In this document: positions 26,265 through 31,997 of the stretch, piece by piece | How the letters are laid out: each line of letters opens with the position of its first letter | Numbering within the stretch: the stretch's first letter is position 1 | Program-made: the position numbers and the translations under genes | Notes under the pieces: model-generated | Database searches by the model: none | What the model saw: only the letters and a program-made list of their open reading frames with translations | Told to the model about the DNA's origin: nothing | DNA from: CAZXCQ01 sp964639275 | Lineage (GTDB): Bacteria; Desulfobacterota; DSM-4660; Desulfatiglandales; Desulfatiglandaceae | Assembly: GCA_964639275.1 (NCBI GenBank) | Contig: CAZXCQ010000033.1 | Coordinates: forward strand, 1 to 31,997 | DNA: 31,997 nt | Direction: 5' to 3'

Positions 26265-26504
26265 CTATTTTGCGATGGCATTTTTGATATAGTCTATTGC
26301 ATCTTTGACGGTCGCGATCTTCTCGGCATCTTCATCGGGGATGGAGACGTCAAATTCCTCTTCCATCGCCATGATTAGTTCAACCTGATCCAGTGAATCA
26401 GCACCCAAATCATCAACAAATGAGGCCTCGGGGACCACGTCTTCTTCCGCCACATCCAGCTGTTCGCAGATGATCTCAATAACCTTTTTTTCTACATTCG
26501 CCAT
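26265..26504 (-). CDS. acpP: Acyl carrier protein
   Basis: The 79-residue acidic protein carries growing acyl chains on phosphopantetheine at Ser37 in the motif GADSLDQVELIMAMEEEF. A GGAGGTAAT precedes the ATG. It stands between fabG and fabF as in most bacteria. Confidence 0.98.
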   Translation of the reverse strand: MANVEKKVIEIICEQLDVAEEDVVPEASFVDDLGADSLDQVELIMAMEEEFDVSIPDEDAEKIATVKDAIDYIKNAIAK

Positions 26505-26579
26505 TTAGTATTACCTCCTGATCGAGTTTCTTGTTCATCAAGTTGAACAAATTTGTCAGGGCAGCATCACCGATTCAGT

Positions 26580-27329
26580 CTACATGTACAGCCCCCCATT
26601 TACATGAATGATCTGTCCGGTGATATAACTGGCCCCTTTGGAACAGAGCCAATAGACCGCTTCGGCAACATCTTCCGGTTTGCCGATCCTGCCCAGAGGT
26701 ATCTGTTGTAAAAAGGTCTCCTTGACCTTATCAGAGAGGCCCGCAGTCATCTCTGTATCAATATACCCAGGTGCCACTGCATTGACGGTGATACCTCTCC
26801 CTGCCACCTCCCTGGCAATGCTCTTTGTAAAACCCATAATCCCGGCCTTGGATGCAGCATAGTTGGACTGACCTGCATTCCCTATCAGTCCCACCACCGA
26901 AGATATATTTACGATCTGCCCCCCTCTCTGTCTCACCATGGACCTTATCACTGCTTTGGTACAGTTAAAAACACTTTTCAGGTTGACCCCCATGACACTG
27001 TCCCATGCATCCTCACCCATCCTCATCAAAAGGGTATCTCTTGTAATGCCCGCATTATTTACCAGGACATCGATTTTCTCGAACTTGAGGAGTATTTCGT
27101 CAAACAACCCCTCAACGGCTTCAAATGAAGATACGTCGGTCCGGTAACTCTGTCCCTCTACACCCATTTTGTCCAGGGCATTCAGTGTCTGCCGGGAGGC
27201 GGATTCATCTGGATCATAGTGGACAATGATGATTCTTGCCCCCTCCGCTGCAAACTTTAGGGCCACAGCACGCCCTATGCCTTTTGATCCGCCTGTAATA
27301 ACCACGACCCTGGGGTATTTGTTGCTCAT
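26580..27329 (-). CDS. fabG: 3-oxoacyl-[acyl-carrier-protein] reductase
   Basis: FabG reduces beta-ketoacyl-ACP with NADPH. The 249-residue short-chain dehydrogenase has TGGSKGIG (12-19), VNNAG (91-95), the Ser144-Tyr157-Lys161 triad, and VAPGYIDTEM. It precedes acpP and fabF. The genes normally found just upstream (plsX, fabH, fabD) are missing; instead a plsX-like fragment lies directly before it. Confidence 0.97.
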   Translation of the reverse strand: MSNKYPRVVVITGGSKGIGRAVALKFAAEGARIIIVHYDPDESASRQTLNALDKMGVEGQSYRTDVSSFEAVEGLFDEILLKFEKIDVLVNNAGITRDTLLMRMGEDAWDSVMGVNLKSVFNCTKAVIRSMVRQRGGQIVNISSVVGLIGNAGQSNYAASKAGIMGFTKSIAREVAGRGITVNAVAPGYIDTEMTAGLSDKVKETFLQQIPLGRIGKPEDVAEAVYWLCSKGASYITGQIIHVNGGLYM

Positions 27330-27365
27330 GATCTCTTTTTATCCGCTCCGGGCATAGGCTCTTGG

Positions 27366-27464
27366 TCAGGGTAATATTCCTAATCCTCTGATAGATTCAA
27401 CATCGCCCTGAACCACCGCTTCCGGAGCACTATCCCCGCTGATGACGTCCATGGCCAACTTTAT
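27366..27464 (-). pseudogene. plsX: Remnant of the 5' end of plsX (phosphate acyltransferase)
   Basis: Right after the rpmF stop codon the minus strand encodes 32 residues, beginning IKLAMDVISGDSAPEAVVQG and ending with TGA at 27366. The first 25-29 residues align with the start of PlsX (consensus like M-K-I-A-L-D-A-M-G-G-D-x-A-P-E-A-V-V-x-G-A-V). Position matters too: plsX follows rpmF in very many bacteria. The start codon reads ATA, the MGGD motif has become ISGD, and the homology stops before fabG. I read this as the end left by a deletion that removed most of plsX and probably fabH and fabD. Confidence 0.65.
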
Positions 27465-27465
27465 C

Positions 27466-27648
27466 TCAGGTCTCTTTTGTCTTAATTATTGTTCTGCCCT
27501 TGTAGGTCCCGCACTCTGAACACACGTGATGGGGTAGTACCGGCTCGTGACAGTGGGGGCAAGTAACGATATTGGGCATGTTTAAACTATGATGGGAACG
27601 TCTGCTATCCCGTCTGGATTTAGATGTTTTCTTTTTTGGTAGAGCCAT
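27466..27648 (-). CDS. rpmF: 50S ribosomal protein L32
   Basis: The 60-residue basic protein begins MALPKKKTSKSRRDSRRSHH and has the zinc-binding cysteine pairs CPHC and CSEC, the C+ form of L32. It sits 9 bases after yceD, its regular partner. Confidence 0.98.
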   Translation of the reverse strand: MALPKKKTSKSRRDSRRSHHSLNMPNIVTCPHCHEPVLPHHVCSECGTYKGRTIIKTKET

Positions 27649-27657
27649 TTTATAAAT

Positions 27658-28191
27658 TCAATCTCCTTTGGATATTAGGGCCTTTAGTCTCGAAAAACCG
27701 GGCTGTCCTTTCTCTGGCTGACACTCACATTTTGTCTTGTTCAGGTCGGCCCCGCACACTGGACAAAGCCCCTGGCAATCCTCCCGGCAAAGGCATTTCA
27801 TGGGCAGGGACAAATAGATCTGTTCCCTGATGACGTCATCCAGGTCGATCTGGCCGTCCGTCACGAATTCAACAGAGAGGTCTTCTTCCGAAAGCTCCAC
27901 TTCACTTGCCCCGCCATCAGACGGGACCAGGGCCAAAGACAGCCTAAAATCACCTCCCAGATCATAGAGATAGGGCTCAAGGCATCTATCACACCTGAGG
28001 CGAAACCGTGCGGTGAAACGTCCTCCCAGCAAATACTCGGAGCCCGCCTTTGAGATACTCAAAGAGGCCTCCACGGGGCCATCAAGCCCGAGAACCTGAC
28101 CAGCCTCGTCATTGTCTTGCCACCAATCCGCTTCAAGGGCAAAATCAAAGTGACGGGGGCTATCCAAAACGGATCTCAGATCAACGATCAT
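27658..28191 (-). CDS. yceD: YceD/DUF177 family protein
   Basis: The 177-residue protein is of the YceD (DUF177) family, always paired with rpmF and linked to 23S rRNA or large-subunit maturation, though its mechanism is not settled. It shows FRLRCDRCLEPY and the conserved cysteine-rich tail LCREDCQGLCPVCGADLN near residue 145. I chose ATG 28191 (protein starting MIVDLRS). An upstream in-frame ATG at 28248 lies only a few bases after the predicted transcription start and would be leaderless. An AAGG about 10 bases upstream is the only ribosome-site candidate. Confidence 0.9.
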   Translation of the reverse strand: MIVDLRSVLDSPRHFDFALEADWWQDNDEAGQVLGLDGPVEASLSISKAGSEYLLGGRFTARFRLRCDRCLEPYLYDLGGDFRLSLALVPSDGGASEVELSEEDLSVEFVTDGQIDLDDVIREQIYLSLPMKCLCREDCQGLCPVCGADLNKTKCECQPEKGQPGFSRLKALISKGD

Positions 28192-28257
28192 CAGGAGCAA
28201 ACCTTGTATAAAAGAGCGATAGGGCCAGTGCTCAACCTGCCAATACATAAAGGTGTG

Positions 28258-28285
28258 AGTATATAAGGCACTTTGATTTTGTCAA
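28258..28285 (-). promoter_or_regulatory. Strong sigma-70 promoter of the yceD-rpmF-fab run
   Basis: On the minus strand a perfect TTGACA (28280-28285) is followed after 16 bases by TATACT (28258-28263; five of six). The predicted transcription start is near 28251. No other promoter this good is seen in the housekeeping run downstream, which may be transcribed from here for several kilobases. Confidence 0.7.
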
Positions 28286-28501
28286 GAAAATTAATCTTTT
28301 CGTAACAATTTGGCTTTCTTCAAGATTGGAACTTAGACAGCGGAATGGGGGTTCCGTTACATCTTTTCTGAGATTCAAAGGTTGGATATAAGGAAGGTTT
28401 GGCCTGAGGGGGACTCTATGACCGCCTGGGCATAGAACCCACGCCCCGCCTCCCGGCTTCGTAAGATCCCGCCCTGGAAGGGGGACATACCGGAAGTCTT
28501 G

Positions 28502-29008
28502 TTATTCGATGACCCTTACCTCGGGCAAGTGTCTGTACTTCTCGTCACAGTCAAGACCATAGCCAACCACAAATTTATCAGGGATCTCAAATCCCACATA
28601 ATCCGCCTTCATATCAACTTCCCTTCTTGAAGGCTTATCAAGAAGGCATACCACTCTAATACTCTTGGCTTTCCTTTTTATTAGCTCCTCTTTGAGTTTT
28701 CTTATTGTCCTGCCAGTGTCGATAATATCCTCTATGAGCAGGACCTCTTTTCCTTCCACATCCGTATCCATGGTGAATTTCACCTCACCACTGGACTCGG
28801 TGCCAACGTAGCTCTTGGCGATTGCATAGTCCACGGTCAGATCCATATTATTTCTGCCGAGCGCCCGCACCAGGTCCGCACAAAAGACAAAGGCGCCTTT
28901 GAGGACAAAGATGGCATGGAGCTGCCCCGAAGCATAGTCCCTGGCTATCCCTTTGGCCAGTTCGGATACCCTGTCGCTGATCTCTCTTTCCGCTATGAGC
29001 ACCTTCAT
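28502..29008 (-). CDS. hpt: Hypoxanthine phosphoribosyltransferase
   Basis: The enzyme salvages hypoxanthine (and often guanine) to IMP/GMP with PRPP. The 168-residue protein has the flexible-loop segment KSYVGTESSGEVKF, the PRPP motif VLLIEDIIDTGRT (about 90-102) and the C-terminal FEIPDKFVVGYGLDCDEKYR with the purine-binding residues. Its ATG overlaps the fdhA stop codon (ATGA), so the two are read from one message although their roles are unrelated. The 250 bases after it (28249-28501) hold no gene and no clear terminator. Confidence 0.96.
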   Translation of the reverse strand: MKVLIAEREISDRVSELAKGIARDYASGQLHAIFVLKGAFVFCADLVRALGRNNMDLTVDYAIAKSYVGTESSGEVKFTMDTDVEGKEVLLIEDIIDTGRTIRKLKEELIKRKAKSIRVVCLLDKPSRREVDMKADYVGFEIPDKFVVGYGLDCDEKYRHLPEVRVIE

Positions 29009-31046
29009 GACCGACTATCCTTTTCGACCCTCACGGCACAGACCTTTAGTTCGGGGATCTTGGCAATGGGATCCAGGGCCGGGTTTGTCAGGGCATTGGC
29101 ATTGCTCTCAATAAAATGGAAGGGCATAAAGACAAGCCCCGCTTCTACCCGATCGGTCAAAACGGTCCTGGTCCTAATCTGGCCGCGCCGGGATGTCACC
29201 CTCACCTCATCACCCGCTCGAATCCCCAACTGGTCAGCATCCCCGGGGTTTATTTCCAGAAACCCCTCAGGGGCCTCCGCGTTGAGGGTCGGCGAGTTTC
29301 GGGTCATGGTCCCCGTGTGATAGTGGACATGGACACGACCCGTGGTGAGCCAGAGGGGGAAGTCGGAATCAACGATCTCGGCCGGCGGGCGAAACTCTGT
29401 GACATGGAATATCCCCTTACCCCGGGCAAATGCATCTTTGTGAAGGAAGCGGGTTCCCGGATGATCTTTGTCCGGACAGGGCCACTGTAATCCCTCCCCC
29501 TCCAAACGATCATAGGTGATGCCGCCATAGGACGGCGTTAGCTGAGCAATTTCTTTCATGATGGCCTCGGGTGATTCGTAGGCCATGGCATAACCCAGAC
29601 GATTTGAAATCTCCTGGATGATTTGCCAGTCCGGACGGGAATCCCCCACCGGTTCAATGGCCTTCCTCACCCTCATCACCCGTCTCTCGGTATTTGTAAA
29701 GGTCCCATCCTTTTCGGCAAACGAGCTTCCGGGCAACACCACGTGGGCCAGTTGCGCGGTTGGAGTAAAGAAGATGTCCTGAACCACGAGCAGCTCCGCG
29801 GCCTGGAGGGCCCTTTCCACATGGGCGGTGTCCGGATCGCTCAACATGGGGTTCTCTCCCATCACATACAGCGCCTTTACCGACCCATCCAAGAGCCCGG
29901 AGAGCATCTCAGATACCGTGAGCCCAACCTTATCCGTGAGCACGGCATTCCAGGCGGACTCAAATTTCTTTTGATTGTCGGACAGGTTGACCGCCTGATA
30001 CCCGGGATAGACATTGGGTAGCCCCCCCATATCGCAGGCACCCTGCACATTATTCTGGCCCCGAAGGGGGTTGACGCCGGTGGATTCCCTGCCGACATTA
30101 CCGGTCAGCATCGCCAGATTGGCCAGGGACTTGACATTATCCACCCCGTAACGTGCTGGGTAATTCCCATGCAATAGACGATGGATGCCGCCTCGGCAGT
30201 CCCGAATGCCTCGGCAATCCTGACGATGTCCGTTTTTGAAACACCTGTAATCTCCGAAACCTTCTCTGGCGTGTAGGTTTCGATAGCCTTTTTGAGCCCT
30301 TCAAACCCCTCGGTTCTTTGTTCAATAAAGTCTTGGTCCTGCCACCCCCTGTCCAGAATCACATGCATGATACCATTTATCAGGGCGACATCTGTCCCCA
30401 GGTTCTGGCGTATATAGATGTCGGCCATCATGGCCAGCTGGATCTTCCGCGGGTCCGCCACGATTAGCCGGGCCCCTTTTTGTTTGGCCCGAAAGATCCG
30501 CGTGGCCACCAGTGGATGCGACGACGTGGTGTTGGAGCCGATGATAAAGATGCAGTCTGAGTCTTCAAGTTCCGCGACCGAATTGGTCATGGCCCCACTC
30601 CCAAAGGCAGCGGCAAGACCTGCCACCGTGGAGGAGTGTCAGAGACGGGCACAATGGTCAACATTGTTGGTGCCCAGGGCTGCCCGCGCCAATTTCTGGA
30701 GCAGGTAGTTTTCTTCATTGGTGGCCTTGGCAGAGGTCAGGAAACCGATGCCGTCGTTGCCATGGCTCTGCTTAATCTCTTTGAGCTTCAAGGCCGTGAA
30801 CTCCAGTGCCTCATCCCAGGAAACTTCCTCAAAGGTCCGGCCTTTGCGGATAAGCGGCCGGGTCAGCCGGTTGGGGTTCTGGACGAACTCATGGACATTC
30901 CAGCCTTTTACGCATAACTTCCCCTCATTGACGGGGCTGGTCTTACAGGGGATCGTATCGATAATTCGGCCGTCCAGCACCTCCAAATAGAGATTGCAGC
31001 CACAACCGCAGTAGGTGCAGGTGGTGAGTGCGGTTTGATAGTCCAT
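29005..31046 (-). CDS. fdhA: Formate dehydrogenase catalytic subunit, selenocysteine-containing, with one apparent frameshift
   Basis: The whole gene would give about 680 residues, the usual size of a molybdopterin FdhA, which oxidises formate to CO2 or runs in reverse. The N-terminus has the 4Fe-4S cysteines in CTYCGCGC and KLCVKGW. Codon 136 is TGA at the active-site position of HCARL-(Cys/Sec)-HS; a hairpin fitting a SECIS follows, so it encodes selenocysteine. The frame then runs normally to about codon 300, where four Gs stand in ACGGGGTGGAT; with five Gs the family sequence TGVDNVKSLANLAMLTGNVG continues unbroken to the stop at 29005, including the molybdopterin-binding C-terminal domain. 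One G therefore seems lost at 30144-30147. The gene lies 22 bases after an iron-sulfur protein gene and overlaps hpt. Confidence 0.9.
30144..30147 (-). other. Single-base deletion site in fdhA (G4 run)
   Basis: The minus strand reads ACG GGG TGG ATA ATG. As read, the frame ends soon after with a short unrelated tail (stop at 30105). Adding one G restores V-D-N-V-K-S-L and the rest of FdhA. A short homopolymer is a typical place for both slippage mutation and consensus error. Confidence 0.85.
30595..30641 (-). promoter_or_regulatory. Selenocysteine UGA codon and SECIS element
   Basis: UGA (30641-30639) is followed by a hairpin. The lower stem pairs CACUCC (30638-30633) with GGAGUG (30601-30596). 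The upper stem pairs CGGUGGCA with UGCCGCUG (8 pairs, two G-U) and closes on the loop GGUCU (30620-30616). The loop starts 18 bases after UGA, matching what I recall of the E. coli fdhF SECIS, whose loop is also GGUCU, the SelB contact. Confidence 0.88.
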
Positions 31047-31068
31047 GGATTGGGTTCTCCTCTTTCTG

Positions 31069-31872
31069 TTACTCCACTCCTCGCTGGGTCAGAATATTCA
31101 GGGGGGATTTCTGATCACCAGCATATCCAGGCCGATAATCAAATTCCTGATCAACGATATCGGCCACCTTCTTGTATAGCGTCCGGAGCGGGATATCTGC
31201 AGGGCAGGCCTCATTACAGAGCCCGCAGTCGATGCACCGGCCTGCCATATGGACGGCCCGGGTCAGATGGAAGAGAGGGATCTCGGGTGGAATCTCACCC
31301 GTTCGGATCAATTCATCGCTCTCCAGGCTGCACTCCTTGCAAAAGCACATGGGACAGATGTCCCTGCAGCCATAACATTTTATACACTTTGCGAACTCCT
31401 TCATCCAGTGATCAAAACGGGCCGCGAGGTCAATGCCCTCGAGCTTGGCCACGGAATCATATGAACACCCATCTGCCTTCTCGCCCCCCACAAATTCATC
31501 CGGGTAGGGCCGAAGACACTCGCAGGCCTCTGCCAGTTCTAGAGGACAGGCAATGCCCACCGAAACGACCCTTTGAGGGTTGAGCTGGTTCCAGGTATAA
31601 AGAGTCTTTAGACCCCGCTCATCGCACCCCCGTACCAGCACGCCAAAGGTATGGTCCGGATAAGAGCAGGCCAGGTGGATAAGTTGCTTATTGAGCGGAT
31701 ATCGGCTGTCGCCAGGCCGGTCCCGGTCACCCAGGACCAGTGTTGCAAGATCATCACCATCGCAGAAAAGATGGGGACCCACGTGGCCGTTCATATCTCT
31801 AAGACCCAAAAACCCCTTTATTTTTCCAGAGCCCAGAAGCGCCTTTACCTCTTTTATCACTTGTTCGATCAT
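31069..31872 (-). CDS. Iron-sulfur protein, probable formate dehydrogenase electron-transfer partner
   Basis: This 267-residue protein has two clusters of cysteines. One is at 163-181 (C-x2-C-x2-C-x3-C-x2-C-x-C-x2-C), and the other at 213-223 is a clean CIDCGLCNEACP ferredoxin motif. The N-terminal 150 residues resemble the FrhB/FdhB-type domain of F420-related or formate dehydrogenase accessory subunits, with scattered cysteines at positions 37, 69, 83 and 109. No membrane segment or signal peptide is seen, so it is cytoplasmic. An AAGGTG lies just before the ATG. It is 22 bases upstream of fdhA and most likely passes electrons between FdhA and a further partner encoded beyond the right edge. 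The exact partner is unknown. Confidence 0.75.
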   Translation of the reverse strand: MIEQVIKEVKALLGSGKIKGFLGLRDMNGHVGPHLFCDGDDLATLVLGDRDRPGDSRYPLNKQLIHLACSYPDHTFGVLVRGCDERGLKTLYTWNQLNPQRVVSVGIACPLELAEACECLRPYPDEFVGGEKADGCSYDSVAKLEGIDLAARFDHWMKEFAKCIKCYGCRDICPMCFCKECSLESDELIRTGEIPPEIPLFHLTRAVHMAGRCIDCGLCNEACPADIPLRTLYKKVADIVDQEFDYRPGYAGDQKSPLNILTQRGVE

Positions 31873-31943
31873 TTAACACCTTGACCTCGGATAAACCTTT
31901 TTGTAACTTCTCAAAAACCCGGGGATAAATCGATTGTGGTGAG

Positions 31944-31978
31944 GCATGGGGGTCTTTTTTTCTTCCACATGCCCCCAT
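31944..31978. repeat. Overlapping inverted repeats upstream of the fdh genes
   Basis: ATGGGGG (31946-31952) pairs with CCCCCAT (31972-31978), and GGCATG (31943-31948) with CATGCC (31968-31973). The two pairings share bases and exclude one another. The element is about 70 bases before the start of the iron-sulfur gene. It may be an operator or a leader hairpin; no promoter is clear around it. Confidence 0.3.
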
Positions 31979-31997
31979 ATGACATGGCCAAGCGGCC

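Noticed and set aside
30144..30147. Programmed ribosomal frameshift in fdhA
   Set aside because: No slippery heptamer or downstream stimulatory structure is evident and FdhA is not known to need one; a lost base is simpler.
30639..30641. TGA in fdhA as a nonsense mutation
   Set aside because: It sits at the catalytic Cys/Sec position and is followed by a well-formed SECIS hairpin, so recoding is far more likely.

Overview
The window reads like a chromosome segment of a strictly anaerobic Desulfobacterota (deltaproteobacterial) organism. This is inferred from the gene families and their order: a heme/siroheme cluster next to a cytochrome c assembly gene, a selenocysteine formate dehydrogenase, a lipid A/LPS export gene (a Gram-negative outer membrane), and large multidomain hybrid kinases. 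Nearly everything lies on the minus strand. Only a methyltransferase and rpsT are on the plus strand. I saw no tRNA, rRNA, CRISPR array, insertion sequence or prophage.

Layout from left to right. (1) 113-4470, minus: a tight run of radical SAM protein, siroheme-type dehydrogenase/ferrochelatase, CcsA/HemX-like membrane protein, HemA and a divergent MoaE-like protein. It is read from a putative sigma-70 promoter near 4492-4520. (2) 4754-5566, plus: a lone SAM methyltransferase with a good sigma-70 promoter (4613-4641). (3) 5595-12603, minus: a signalling block of a PilZ protein, a hybrid histidine kinase carrying a whole phosphorelay, and a REC-HD-GYP response regulator whose ATG abuts the kinase stop codon. 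A near-consensus sigma-54 promoter (12676-12692) stands before the PilZ gene, and I see no terminator inside the block. It therefore looks like one sigma-54 driven c-di-GMP unit. (4) 12604-13055: non-coding, with two perfect 9-bp inverted repeats. (5) 13056-20262 and on: murJ, divergent rpsT (TTG start, as in E. coli), then holA-lptE-leuS-nusB-ribH-ribBA-ribE-ribD-nrdR-dCMP deaminase-rpiB-fabF-acpP-fabG-rpmF-yceD (listed left to right, transcribed right to left). A strong promoter at 28258-28285 starts this housekeeping run. Between rpmF and fabG, where plsX-fabH-fabD would be expected, only about 33 codons of a plsX-like 5' end remain.

(6) 28502-31872, minus: an iron-sulfur protein, a formate dehydrogenase catalytic subunit (fdhA) and hypoxanthine phosphoribosyltransferase, translationally coupled to fdhA by ATGA. 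The fdhA frame is interrupted twice. The first interruption is an in-frame UGA at the active-site position, followed by a convincing bacterial SECIS hairpin (apical loop GGUCU), so it is a selenocysteine codon. The second is a one-base deletion in a G run near codon 300, which is either a real mutation or a sequence error.

The most interesting points are the selenocysteine fdhA with its extra frameshift, the plsX remnant and missing fatty-acid genes, the sigma-54/PilZ/kinase/HD-GYP unit, and the C-x4-C-x2-C radical SAM protein heading the heme cluster.
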